Shown: positions 53,682 to 62,675 of the stretch, piece after piece
Layout: each line of letters begins with the position of its first letter
Numbering within the stretch: the first letter of the stretch is position 1
Assembly (NCBI RefSeq): GCF_013367775.1
Contig: NZ_CP055157.1
Location: 248,001 to 312,000, forward strand
Reading direction: 5' to 3'
Origin: Microbulbifer sp. YPW1
GTDB taxonomy: Bacteria; Pseudomonadota; Gammaproteobacteria; Pseudomonadales; Cellvibrionaceae
DNA: 64,000 bases
Notes under the pieces: generated by a model
What the model saw: the letters and a program-made list of their open reading frames with translations, nothing else
Told to the model about the DNA's origin: nothing
The model's database searches: none
Made by a program: the position numbers and the translations under genes

Positions 53682-54665
53682 TCAATCCCGCGCGGGCAAT
53701 ATCAGCACGCGCTGATCATTCTTGTTGATACGTGCACCGAAACTTTGCTCCAGGGCAAACGCCAGCGCATCGGCATCTCCGGTGTTGAAGACACCACTGA
53801 TGCGCGCGTCCGCTAGCGCGTCGCCCACCAATACCATTTTACGTGTGGTGTAGCGGTTGTACTCGGCAATGGCATCCTCGAGACGCTCGTTGTCGAAATA
53901 AATCCGCTTGGTCTGCCAGGCGGTGACCTTTTCCAGGTCAACCGGTATCACGCCACTATTGTCCCCGGGGTTGGCTGCGCGGTAGCGCACACCCTCACCG
54001 GGGAGCATTTTGACCAGCTGCTGACGTGCGCCGTCCGCGTGTTCAGCCTGCACATCCACAACCCCCTGGGTTACGGCAACCTGAACATCCGCCCCCTTCA
54101 GTGCCACATTGAATGCGGTACCCAGCGCACGTACTTCGGAACCGCATACATTGACGACAAAGGGACGCGCAGGGTTTTTCGCCACCATAAAGAAGGCCTC
54201 GCCCCGCTCCAGCCACAACGCACGCCGCTTACCGCGATAGCGCACCCCCACCCGGCTGTCGGTGTTCAGCATCAAGGTGGAACCATCCTCCAGATGCACT
54301 ACCTGCTGCTCACCGATACCGGTCTGGTAGTAATCGATGGTCTGATACTGCTTCAGCACCATGGCCGCTATCGCCACCAGTACGGTTGCCGCAACGGCAC
54401 CAAACCAGCGCCAGCGATTGCGACGGCGCACGGCCTTGCGAATCTCCGGCAATTCACGGTTGAGCTCCTCATCACCGCTCAGCAACTCGCTCATCAGGCT
54501 CAGCTGCTGGCACTGACTGAAAGCCAGGCGGTGGCGCGCGTCCTGCTGCAACCAGGCTTCCAGCGCCTCGATTTCTGCGGCGCTCATAGCGGCACTCTGC
54601 TGCCGCGCAAACCAGTCTGCGGCCGCGGCCCGAATGGACTCATCAACAACTTCGGCTCGACTCAT
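53682..54665 (-). CDS. FecR-family anti-sigma/transmembrane regulator
   Basis: FecR-type proteins sit in the inner membrane and relay receptor signals to an ECF sigma factor. The 327-residue protein has a DUF4880-like N-terminal cytoplasmic domain (about 5-55, AADWFARQQSAAMSAAEIEALEAWLQQD-type), one membrane helix (about 87-104), and the periplasmic FecR domain with VHLEDGSTLMLNTDSRV and FVVNVCGSEVRALGTAFNV. It overlaps the sigma factor gene by ATGA. Confidence 0.92.
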   Translation of the reverse strand: MSRAEVVDESIRAAAADWFARQQSAAMSAAEIEALEAWLQQDARHRLAFSQCQQLSLMSELLSGDEELNRELPEIRKAVRRRNRWRWFGAVAATVLVAIAAMVLKQYQTIDYYQTGIGEQQVVHLEDGSTLMLNTDSRVGVRYRGKRRALWLERGEAFFMVAKNPARPFVVNVCGSEVRALGTAFNVALKGADVQVAVTQGVVDVQAEHADGARQQLVKMLPGEGVRYRAANPGDNSGVIPVDLEKVTAWQTKRIYFDNERLEDAIAEYNRYTTRKMVLVGDALADARISGVFNTGDADALAFALEQSFGARINKNDQRVLILPARD

Positions 54666-55288
54666 AACAACTCATTCAACTCTGTTTGCAAGTGCTTCAG
54701 GGCCGCACTCATATGGCGCTCGACACTGCGGGTACTGATGGAGAGTGCCGAGGCAATTTCCGGGTAGGTCATTTCTTCAAAGCGACTCAACAGAAACACC
54801 TTGCGGGTGACGGGTTTGAGCCGCAGCAGTGACTGCTTGAGCTGCTGCAGGCTTTGCTGCCATTCGGCGCTGCCCTGGGGGGACGGATCCGGGCTTGTGT
54901 GATTGGCATCCTCGAAGCACTCGTGATGATCCGTTTTCCGGCGTATATGGCGGCGCAGGCCATCGCGCACCAGATTGGTGGCAACCGTATACAGGTAGGC
55001 TCGCGGGCTTTCCCGCAGGGGTTGAAGATCCCGCAACCCGAGGATCTTGACGTAGGTCTCCTGCAGGACGACATCCGCCTCCTGTTGCCCTCCCGGTAAC
55101 ATCCGCGCCACATAATTGCGGATCGATGTGCGGTATTCGAGAAAAAGCGCCTCGATATAAGCGCGATCCGCAGAAGAGAGATCAGAAGAGTGACTAGCAG
55201 AGCCGCGATCGTCGGCAAGCTTTCCCGCTGGCGCCTCCGACCGATTCTGCACCAGGCGCAGCGCCGCCCGCGATTGGAACCTAGCCAC
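54662..55288 (-). CDS. FecI-like ECF sigma factor
   Basis: The 208-residue protein has ECF region 2 (about 45-110, YVARMLPGGQQEADVVLQETYVKIL) and region 4 (about 150-205, LLRLKPVTRKVFLLSRFEEMTYPEIASALSIS). GTG is the probable start. With FecR immediately downstream and a divergent STN-domain receptor, it forms a cell-surface signalling set. The target promoters are unknown. Confidence 0.92.
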   Translation of the reverse strand: MARFQSRAALRLVQNRSEAPAGKLADDRGSASHSSDLSSADRAYIEALFLEYRTSIRNYVARMLPGGQQEADVVLQETYVKILGLRDLQPLRESPRAYLYTVATNLVRDGLRRHIRRKTDHHECFEDANHTSPDPSPQGSAEWQQSLQQLKQSLLRLKPVTRKVFLLSRFEEMTYPEIASALSISTRSVERHMSAALKHLQTELNELL

Positions 55289-55319
55289 CGCGCCCCCCGC
55301 GAATCCCGCTCAAGATTTT

Positions 55320-55350
55320 GTATAAACGTTTACCCATAACTCCTGTAAAC
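55320..55350. promoter_or_regulatory. Palindromic operator-like site in the divergent sigma/receptor-2 region
   Basis: TAAACGTTTA (55323-55332) is a perfect 10-base palindrome with a central CG, the form typical of LacI-family operators. GTTTAC (55328-55333) is also inverted by GTAAAC (55345-55350) across 11 bases. Part of it, CGTTTACCC, recurs upstream of receptor 1. No regulator gene of the LacI type lies in this window. Confidence 0.4.
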
Positions 55351-55531
55351 GACAGTGGCGACGATAACCCGACAGTTTTTTCCAATTATTTACCAGATGC
55401 CGCCGAAAATCCCCAGCCAGCGCCGCCGCGCTGTGCACATCGCGGCTGCCGCTTGCAGGATTTATTGCGGATCAGGTATTTTGAGGCACCTGCAGTTGAG
55501 GCTCAATTCAGAAACGCCCGCTCAGTCCAGA

Positions 55532-58483
55532 ATGACAATAATGACTAAATCGCCCCCGATGGCCCAACCGCGGCACCGCGGGCCTGTGGCGACGCTGCTG
55601 CAGGCACTATTGTTCACACTACCCGCCCAGGCGCTGTCGGCGGCGGACGTATCTGCGGGAAATGATCCGACCTCGCTGCAGACAACCTCCGCCGCCCAAC
55701 CGCTTTCATTTCAACTGGCGGCACAGCCGCTCGAGCGCGCACTGACACAGTTTGCCGAACAATCCGGCATGCAGGTTTTCTACCGCCCCGAGGAGCTACC
55801 GGCACAGCTATCCACCGCGGTCTCCGGACGCTACCTTCCCGAAGCCGCCCTGCAGCAGCTCCTGAAAAATACCGGACTGACCTATCAACTCGGTCACAAT
55901 GGCACCCTGGTTATCCGCGGTAATGCATCGCCCAGGGAAGCAGATCCGGAGCCGGTAACTGCCATCCCTGTGCCGCGTCCACCGCAGGCGCTGGAAGAGA
56001 CCTATGTCACCGGGGTACGCACCAGCCTGCGCCAGAGCCTGGCCATGAAACAGGCCAGCAGCAACCTGATTGAGGTAACCACCTCAGAGGATATCGGCAA
56101 GTTTCCCGATCACAACGTGGCGGACGCCCTGCAGCGTATCGCCGGCGTCTCTGTGGACCGAGTGTGGGGGGAAGGCCGGGACGTGAATATTCGCGGTACC
56201 GACAAGGACATCAACCGCACCCTGCTGAATGGTCAACATGTAGCATCTGCCTACTGGTGGGCCAACGACAACCTGAGTCGCGGGTTCAACTATTCCACCC
56301 TCGCGTCGCAACTGGTGCAGTCACTGGAGGTGCACAAGACACCCCGTGCGGACCTGGACGAAGGCAGTATCGGCGGCACCGTTATCGTCCGCACCCGCAA
56401 GCCCCTGGAAATGGACAGCGGTGAACTGTATTTATCGGCTGGCCAGAATTACAGCGCACTGGCAGACCGCTGGGCAGCACGGGGGTCGGCACTGGGCAGC
56501 TGGAAGAACGCCGCACAATCCCTGGGGGTACTGGCATCGCTCAACTGGCAAAAACGGGACACGCGCCGGGACGGACTGGAGACCTTTGCCGACAATAACC
56601 TGTATACCGTGACCGACGCCCACGGCGCCGTTAGCGAAGATGTCTACGCGGTCTGGGGCGGCGGTTCCGCCCTGCTGCAACAACAGCGCAGCCACACCAC
56701 CGGCAACCTCACTTTGCAGTGGGCACCGGGCGATCGCTGGGATACGACCCTCAACCTGCTGCGCTCACAAGTGGATATCGACAACACCAATCACAACTAC
56801 CTGTTTGCCCCCGGCGGCTACAAGCTCAGCGAGTCGCCGCCGGCCACCGTTGCTGACCCGATATTTCTCGCGAGCGACGACGGCCGCGCAATACTGGCCG
56901 GCGGCACGCTGGGAAACCCGGACAGTCCCGGTGCGATCCTCGATGCAATACGGCGCGAGGCGTTTATCGATACACGGGTCAACGACATCGACATCCGCTA
57001 CCGCGGCAACAACTGGGACCAGCACGTCCAGTTTGGCGATACGAGTGCCCGCGGCGGCACCGAGCACGATCGCCTGTACCGGTTTACCGGCAATACCCGC
57101 GTGGCCTTTCGCCTGGACCGGGATGCCGTGGAATCGACCTACCTGGACCTGAATCCCGAGGATGCAGCGGCCCTGACCCAGCTGTCTCCGCTGACGCGGG
57201 ACTGGATCCGCACCATGAATAGCCGCGAACACTACGCGCAATGGGATCTCGAGCAGGCGTTTTCCAGCGGCTGGCTGCGCAAACTTCAATTTGGTGCCAA
57301 GGTCAGGAATCACCGGGTAGAAAACCACCTCACCGAAGGTGAAATCGATCTCGAATCGTCCCTGTGGCCTGCGCTGAGCACCACGGGTCTGGATCAGGTC
57401 AGCAGCGGACTGAGCCCTTTCCTGAGCAACGACAACGCCACCATCAACACCCTGACCCGCTACGCAGTCACCGATGCCGACCTTCTCGCGTCGGTCATCG
57501 ATCCGGTACTGCAGGCGGGCGCCATGACCTACACCTACGACCGCAGTGCGTTTTTCCGAATCAGGGAGCAGAGCGCCGCCGCTTACGCCAGCCTGGATCT
57601 GGAAGCCGGCGCCTGGAGTGGCAATATCGGTATGCGCGGCGTGACGACCCGGCAGCGGGCCAGCGCTTATGATCGGGACCGGTTACATCATGTGGATAAC
57701 CGCTATCGGGACCTTCTGCCCAGTGCCAACCTCAGCTACCACTTCGGCGATGATCTCGTTGCCAGATTGGGTGCCGCCCAGGTAATGGCCCGCCCCAACT
57801 TCAAAGACCTGACCCCGAATATCATCATCGAACCGACCAGCGGTAACGGCGCGGCGGGCAACCCGACGCTGGATCCCTATCGTGCCGACCAGCTGGACCT
57901 GGGCCTGGAGTGGTATTTCGCAGACGCCTCGCTGTTTTCCGCCACTCTGTTTTACAAGGATATTTCCACCTTTGTGTATCCCCATGTAAATCTGGAAATC
58001 GTGGACGGGGAATCGCTCTACATCACCCGCCCGCAGAACGGCCCCGGGGCAGATATTCGCGGCGCAGAATTACAGTGGCAGCAAACCCTCGGCGGGGGCT
58101 TTGGCGTATTGAGCAATTACACCTACACCGATGCCAGTGTGCCCTCTGCCGATGGCACACGTACGCTGGAGCTGCCCGGCAACTCCCGCAGCCAGTTCAA
58201 TGCGTCGCTATATTTTGAAAATGCGCGGTTTAATGGACGGGTGAGCTACAACTACCGCTCGCGCTCCTACGGAGAGATTATTGCCGGGTCGCAGAGTGAA
58301 ACCGATGCATACCGGCAGTGGGATGCCACCGCGGAGTGGCACTGGTCGCCGAGACTGTCCTTGTCCGCGGAGGCGATCAACCTGACAGAGGAAGTGCTGC
58401 GTATTCGCAGCGCCAGCGGTATCCCACAGGGCTTTTACGAAAACGGACGTCGCTTTGCACTGGGTGTGAAAATAGCGTTCTGA
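55532..58483 (+). CDS. TonB-dependent receptor 2 with STN signalling domain
   Basis: The 983-residue receptor has a signal peptide (about 1-38), a secretin/TonB short N-terminal (STN) domain (about 57-130, PLSFQLAAQPLERALTQFAEQ), a TonB box (LEETYVTGVR, 153-162), plug and barrel, ending GVKIAF. The STN domain is what contacts FecR-type proteins in known systems, fitting the divergent fecI/fecR pair. The exact start is uncertain: ATG at 55532 or 55541, or further downstream at 55559, and none has a good ribosome site. It is a paralogue of receptor 1. Confidence 0.9.
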   Translation: MTIMTKSPPMAQPRHRGPVATLLQALLFTLPAQALSAADVSAGNDPTSLQTTSAAQPLSFQLAAQPLERALTQFAEQSGMQVFYRPEELPAQLSTAVSGRYLPEAALQQLLKNTGLTYQLGHNGTLVIRGNASPREADPEPVTAIPVPRPPQALEETYVTGVRTSLRQSLAMKQASSNLIEVTTSEDIGKFPDHNVADALQRIAGVSVDRVWGEGRDVNIRGTDKDINRTLLNGQHVASAYWWANDNLSRGFNYSTLASQLVQSLEVHKTPRADLDEGSIGGTVIVRTRKPLEMDSGELYLSAGQNYSALADRWAARGSALGSWKNAAQSLGVLASLNWQKRDTRRDGLETFADNNLYTVTDAHGAVSEDVYAVWGGGSALLQQQRSHTTGNLTLQWAPGDRWDTTLNLLRSQVDIDNTNHNYLFAPGGYKLSESPPATVADPIFLASDDGRAILAGGTLGNPDSPGAILDAIRREAFIDTRVNDIDIRYRGNNWDQHVQFGDTSARGGTEHDRLYRFTGNTRVAFRLDRDAVESTYLDLNPEDAAALTQLSPLTRDWIRTMNSREHYAQWDLEQAFSSGWLRKLQFGAKVRNHRVENHLTEGEIDLESSLWPALSTTGLDQVSSGLSPFLSNDNATINTLTRYAVTDADLLASVIDPVLQAGAMTYTYDRSAFFRIREQSAAAYASLDLEAGAWSGNIGMRGVTTRQRASAYDRDRLHHVDNRYRDLLPSANLSYHFGDDLVARLGAAQVMARPNFKDLTPNIIIEPTSGNGAAGNPTLDPYRADQLDLGLEWYFADASLFSATLFYKDISTFVYPHVNLEIVDGESLYITRPQNGPGADIRGAELQWQQTLGGGFGVLSNYTYTDASVPSADGTRTLELPGNSRSQFNASLYFENARFNGRVSYNYRSRSYGEIIAGSQSETDAYRQWDATAEWHWSPRLSLSAEAINLTEEVLRIRSASGIPQGFYENGRRFALGVKIAF

Positions 58484-58512
58484 TGTGAAGGGAGATTGCC
58501 GAACCGGGAAAT

Positions 58513-59094
58513 TCAGTCCGGCACTTCGAAGGAAGCCTTGCCGCTGATGTGATTGTCCAGCTTCCAGTCCGGCACCGAAACAGCCGGCGCCACTTCCGGC
58601 TTGCGCTCACCCGCCTCAAGAAGATTGCCTTCCGCCGGCTTGAGGCTGAGATGGTTGACTTCCACCTGTACGGCTTCCACGGATTTTTTCTCGTGCGCCT
58701 TGACCAGGTTACCCTCCATGGGCGCGAGGCTCAGTGAAGAGCCGCTCACGGCGGACTGCACCGGTGCGTTCTCGCCCGCGTCTGCGACTGGCGCGGTGGC
58801 CGGTTGCGGTTCCGGGGCCCGCGGTGACGGCGCTGCGGGCTGCGGCACTGGCTGCTCCACACCTTCCGCGCGTACTGTCGACTGCGCCCCGAGTTTGGAC
58901 AGGGTTGCCTGCAGTTGTTCCGCCTGCGCCTGCGCCATGCCTTTTTTGATCGCCAGCGGGCGACCACTGAAAAGTTTTTCGACGGTGTCCGGTCCGGCCT
59001 TGAACAGGCGGGCAAAATTGGCTTTCACATCGGCAACGGTGTAGCCGGGCTCAAGGTCGCCGCGAAAAATCACACTGTAGGTGGGAGCTGACAT
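58513..59094 (-). CDS. Protein of unknown function with C-terminal EGNL repeats
   Basis: The 193-residue protein has an N-terminal domain of about 75 residues (YSVIFRGDLEPGYTVADVKANFARLFK and later KLGAQSTV) that looks like a small alpha/beta domain seen in some bacterial membrane proteins. A Pro/Ala-rich linker (about 80-115) follows. Two copies of a motif, LSLAPMEGNLVKAHEKK and LSLKPAEGNLLEAGERK, come next. No signal peptide or membrane helix. Function unknown; it is probably monocistronic. Confidence 0.7.
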   Translation of the reverse strand: MSAPTYSVIFRGDLEPGYTVADVKANFARLFKAGPDTVEKLFSGRPLAIKKGMAQAQAEQLQATLSKLGAQSTVRAEGVEQPVPQPAAPSPRAPEPQPATAPVADAGENAPVQSAVSGSSLSLAPMEGNLVKAHEKKSVEAVQVEVNHLSLKPAEGNLLEAGERKPEVAPAVSVPDWKLDNHISGKASFEVPD

Positions 59095-59178
59095 GCTGAT
59101 ACCTCGATCGTGTTGCCTTCAGGCCTTGTTATTCTGTTTTCAATCAGACGCTTTAAGGAAAACACTATTCAATCCGAT

Positions 59179-59964
59179 TCAATCATCGGAATCCAGTGTC
59201 TGGTCCATGGTGTAGGCCGGGGCCCCTTCACATTTCCCCCCCACCACCCGCGCGGGCACGCCCGCCACGGTGGAATGCGGCGACACATCGCGCAGCACCA
59301 GGCTGCCTGCCGCGATCTTGACGCCCACACCGATGTCCACCGGCCCCAGGATTTTCGCGCCAGCACCGATCATCACACCGCGACCGATCTTGGGATGACG
59401 ATCTCCGCCGCCACTGCCGCTGCCACCGAGGGTGACCGAGTGCAGAATGGAAACATCGTCTTCCACGACCGTGGTCTCACCCACGACTAGACCAGTGGCG
59501 TGGTCAATCATGATGCCGCAACCGAAGCGCGCCGCAGGATGAATATCCACCGCAAACTGCTCCGAAACCCGGCTCTGGAAATACAGGGCGAGTGTGTGTC
59601 GGCCTTTTTTCCACAACCAGTGGGCAATGCGGTGGGACTGCAGGGCGTGAAACCCCTTGAAGTACAGAAACGGGGTGAGGTACTGGTCACAGGCCGGGTC
59701 GCGGTCGTACCAGGCGCAGATATCCGCCTGCATACAACGGGATATTTCCGGCTCATCCGCCAGTGCCGCAGCAATCACTTCCTGCAGGGCGGTCGCCGTC
59801 AGGGCAGCATGATCCAGCACCGAGGCCAACTGATAGGCCAGTGCCCGGTCCAGTGTGCGGTGGCGCAACACTGTGTTGTGGAAATAACTGGCCAGTACCG
59901 GCTCGCCGGCGGCAGCCGCAGCAGCCTCCGCGCGCATGGCTGACCAGATATCCCGATTGTTCAA
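59179..59964 (-). CDS. cysE: Serine O-acetyltransferase
   Basis: CysE makes O-acetylserine for cysteine synthesis. The protein has the hexapeptide left-handed beta-helix with HPAARFGCGIMIDHATGLVVGE, VSILHSVTLGGSG and GDRHPKIGRGVMIGAGAKILG, preceded by the helical SATase domain (EPVLASYFHNTVLRHRTL). The start is unclear. Good homology begins before the first ATG (59937), and no ATG or GTG lies at the expected place; TTG at 59964 gives 261 residues, but its only nearby AGGAAGAGAG lies 18 bases away. Confidence 0.9.
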   Translation of the reverse strand: MNNRDIWSAMRAEAAAAAAGEPVLASYFHNTVLRHRTLDRALAYQLASVLDHAALTATALQEVIAAALADEPEISRCMQADICAWYDRDPACDQYLTPFLYFKGFHALQSHRIAHWLWKKGRHTLALYFQSRVSEQFAVDIHPAARFGCGIMIDHATGLVVGETTVVEDDVSILHSVTLGGSGSGGGDRHPKIGRGVMIGAGAKILGPVDIGVGVKIAAGSLVLRDVSPHSTVAGVPARVVGGKCEGAPAYTMDQTLDSDD

Positions 59965-60047
59965 TTCAGTGACGTTGATGGTCTCTCTTCCTGTCTCTGA
60001 TCCAACTCTATGTTTGCCCCACCGGTCAACGGCATTCGGACGGGGAC

Positions 60048-60776
60048 TCAGAGGCGATCCATATTGGTCGGGTAGGCGGATTCCGGCACTTCCACAAAGC
60101 GCGGGTAAATGGCTTCCATGGCACCGCACACGGTGTCCGCCAGCGCCAGGTCGCCATCCGCCTGGCACAACTGTAACTGTTCTCGCAGCGACTGGGCACA
60201 GTGCAGCTGCTGGAATTCTTTCGCGCGCGGCGCGTAACTGAGGTGCCAGCGCTCCGGCGCTACGCCGCCACGATCCGCGCCGTAGGGGCGGAACAGGCCA
60301 TAGCTGTGACCCGCGGCAATCTGCTCATCCAGCCAGCAATGAAAGGGCCCAAACACCCCTTCATCTGCCACCTCTTCCGGGGTCAGCTGCACCCGGTAAT
60401 CCTCTGGCACTGCCGCGGCATCGATCACATCAAAATCGGTGCCCCAATGGTGGCGCGAGCCGCCGGGCAGCGCGGACCAGCGCAATATAGCGAATACGAT
60501 TTCCTCTGGCGACATGCGCGCCACATCCAGCGGCTGCCCCGCGCTGTCGAGCACTGGCCGCTGACCGCTGGCCTTGGCATTCCAGATAGTGCGCTGGCGC
60601 TCGAAATCACGGAAGCCAGACACCACTTTGGGATCAAAGCCGGCCTTTCTCGCACCCCGGCGTAACTGATCAAACGCCGTCAGGGCTTCCGGGTGCATCA
60701 GTTGTCCGGAAACGGGTTCCAGAATGACGTGTGCATCCGTCAGCCCGAACAGAATATTGCGCAGTAATTGATGCAT
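60048..60776 (-). CDS. VanY-like M15-family peptidase
   Basis: The 242-residue protein has the zinc-binding SRHHWGTDFDV (107-117) and the second-site ERWHLSY, both typical of the D-alanyl-D-alanine carboxypeptidase/VanY group. No signal peptide is evident at the N-terminus, which begins MHQLLRNILFGLTD. It may act in the cytoplasm on peptidoglycan turnover products, or be exported by an unseen route. It follows cysE in reverse order (83 bases upstream on the same strand). Confidence 0.88.
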   Translation of the reverse strand: MHQLLRNILFGLTDAHVILEPVSGQLMHPEALTAFDQLRRGARKAGFDPKVVSGFRDFERQRTIWNAKASGQRPVLDSAGQPLDVARMSPEEIVFAILRWSALPGGSRHHWGTDFDVIDAAAVPEDYRVQLTPEEVADEGVFGPFHCWLDEQIAAGHSYGLFRPYGADRGGVAPERWHLSYAPRAKEFQQLHCAQSLREQLQLCQADGDLALADTVCGAMEAIYPRFVEVPESAYPTNMDRL

Positions 60777-61191
60777 GAATTCACTCCCGGGTCCGGAAAC
60801 GCTGAAGGGGTAACCGAAACGTCATGCTGCAAAAGTCGCCGTTTCAAGCTAGGCTTTTTCTACGAACGAGTCTAAATAGTACAAGTGTGCCGTGCGACAG
60901 CAGCCGCCGCAAATAACCGTACTTTAATATGAGCCCGCCTATTCTGCCGCGGGCGATACGGTTTGGCCTTTTATTTTTTTATGCTATGTTGCACGCCTGT
61001 TGTATTTGGTTCGGGATTGAACCGAAAGGAAAGCACTTCAGAGTGTTCGAAAGGTCGTCGGGATCGACTTGCCGGGTGTGCAACGTCCCCCTGACACCTC
61101 GACCGACTGGAGTACAGGAAATCTCGCGGCGGCCCAGGGCACTCCGCGCAGATATCTCCATAGAGCATCAACAGTTCAGGGAATGAATTTT
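60777..61191 (+). other. Intergenic region holding the promoter and long leader of the TfoX-like gene
   Basis: About 415 bases without a supported gene. TTGGCC and TATGTT form a promoter-like pair at 60963-60990. The following leader of about 195 bases is GC-rich and can form local pairings, for example GGTCG near 61052 with CGACC near 61100, with GGTGT and ACACC inside. No known riboswitch core is recognised. Confidence 0.5.
60963..60990 (+). promoter_or_regulatory. Promoter candidate for the TfoX-like gene
   Basis: TTGGCC (60963-60968) and TATGTT (60985-60990) are 16 bases apart in a T-rich stretch. Predicted transcription starts near 60997, about 195 bases before the chosen ATG. Confidence 0.6.
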
Positions 61192-61476
61192 ATGCACCCA
61201 AGTCAATCAGAGTTGTTGAAACTGAAAAACCTGGGACTCGCCTCCGTCAATATCCTTCATTCCATTGGCATCCGTACCCAGGCCGACCTGCACCGAGTCG
61301 GACCGGTCGAGGCATTCACCAGCATCCGCCGCCGCGGCATCAACGCATCCCGCGTACTCCTCTACGCCCTGCAGGGCGCCCTGCTCGACGTGCACTGGAA
61401 CGAACTGGACCCCGACCTCAAGGCAAACCTGGTCAGTGAGGCGGAGCAGCGCCTCTCCCGCAAAGATCGCGCCTGA
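61192..61476 (+). CDS. Stand-alone TfoX C-terminal-domain protein
   Basis: The 94-residue protein has the helix-hairpin-helix-like TfoX_C pattern: LKNLGLASVNILHSIGIRTQADLHRVGPVEAF, then RVLLYALQGALLDVHWNEL. The N-terminal TfoX domain of full-length Sxy/TfoX is absent. Full-length TfoX turns on competence with CRP; a role for C-terminal-only proteins is not established. The ATG is chosen because AGGGA lies nine bases upstream; an earlier ATG nine bases upstream has none at the right distance. Confidence 0.85.
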   Translation: MHPSQSELLKLKNLGLASVNILHSIGIRTQADLHRVGPVEAFTSIRRRGINASRVLLYALQGALLDVHWNELDPDLKANLVSEAEQRLSRKDRA

Positions 61477-61621
61477 CCCTATACTCTCCTGAAATAGTGT
61501 CGGTCTGAAATTGTGCCTGTACAGACTTGCAAACGGCACACGCAGACCCTATCTAGCCCCAGATACATCGTCCATTTACCGAGGTATCGGACGGCGAGCC
61601 TCGCGGCCCGGCGTATACCCT

Positions 61622-61646
61622 CCGCTGTGGGTCACTGCCACAGCGG
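61622..61646. other. Perfect 9-bp hairpin between the TfoX-like gene and htpX
   Basis: CCGCTGTGG (61622-61630) and CCACAGCGG (61638-61646) pair exactly around a seven-base loop. No T-run follows closely, so it is not a standard terminator. It could be a weak terminator or a leader structure of htpX. Confidence 0.55.
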
Positions 61647-61706
61647 CAAACGGGTTTCACTCGGATCACTAGTTTTTGTTTTCAAAATATCTGTCGGAGA
61701 TATCTG

Positions 61707-62594
61707 ATGTTGCGAATAGGGCTCTTTTTGCTCACCAACCTGGCGGTGATGGTGCTGGTAGGCATCATATTCAACCTGCTGGGCATTCAGGGCATTCTCG
61801 ATGCCAACGGCGTCAACCTGAACCTGCCAGGCCTGCTGCTGATGTGTGCCATCTTCGGTATCGGCGGTTCACTCATTTCACTACTGCTGTCGAAAACCAT
61901 CGCCCGTATGTCCACCCGCACCCAGGTGATCGAGCAGCCAAAGACTGCTGACGAGCGCTGGCTGGTGGAGACCGTGCGCGAGCTGTCGCAAAAGGCCGGT
62001 ATCGGCATGCCGGATGTGGGTATTTTCCCCATGCCCCAGGCCAATGCGTTCGCCACCGGCTGGAACCGTAACAACGCACTGGTCGCGGTGAGCGCGGGCC
62101 TGCTGCAGCGCTTCAACCGCGACGAGGCGCGCGCGGTGATTGGCCATGAAATCGGTCACGTGGCCAACGGCGATATGATCACCCTGGCACTGATCCAGGG
62201 GGTGGTGAACACCTTTGTGATGTTCTTCGCGCGACTCGTGGGCTTCTTCGTGGACCGGGTACTGCTGCGCAATGAACAGGGCCTGGGTATCGGCTACTAC
62301 CTGACTTCCATCATCATGGACATGGTGTTCGGTGTATTCGCCATGGTCATCGTCGCCTGGTTCAGCCGTCGCCGCGAATACCGCGCCGATGAAGCCGGCG
62401 CGCACCTGGCCAGCCCCAACGCAATGATCGCAGCGCTGGCGCGAATCAAGGCGGAGTCCGAGGCCGGACGCGAGGAGCCGCTGCCGGCCAACATGAAAGC
62501 CTTCGGCATCTACGGCAACAGCATGGCCGCCCTGCTCGCCAGCCACCCGCCCCTTGAGGATCGGATCCTGGCGCTGCAAAATTCTGCTCGTTGA
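61707..62594 (+). CDS. htpX: Membrane protease HtpX
   Basis: HtpX is a zinc metalloprotease that clears misfolded inner-membrane proteins. The 295 residues have two N-terminal helices (5-23 and 43-62), the zinc motif HEIGH (147-151) and the downstream EYRADEAGA that supplies the third ligand, with further helices between. In many bacteria it is heat- or Cpx-controlled; no such site is recognised here. Confidence 0.96.
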   Translation: MLRIGLFLLTNLAVMVLVGIIFNLLGIQGILDANGVNLNLPGLLLMCAIFGIGGSLISLLLSKTIARMSTRTQVIEQPKTADERWLVETVRELSQKAGIGMPDVGIFPMPQANAFATGWNRNNALVAVSAGLLQRFNRDEARAVIGHEIGHVANGDMITLALIQGVVNTFVMFFARLVGFFVDRVLLRNEQGLGIGYYLTSIIMDMVFGVFAMVIVAWFSRRREYRADEAGAHLASPNAMIAALARIKAESEAGREEPLPANMKAFGIYGNSMAALLASHPPLEDRILALQNSAR

Positions 62595-62675
62595 TCGCTA
62601 ACAGTACGGGGCGTGCCCGCCTGCGGGCACGCCTGTCACTACAGCAAATCTATACGCAGGAGCCCGCCCACAGAA

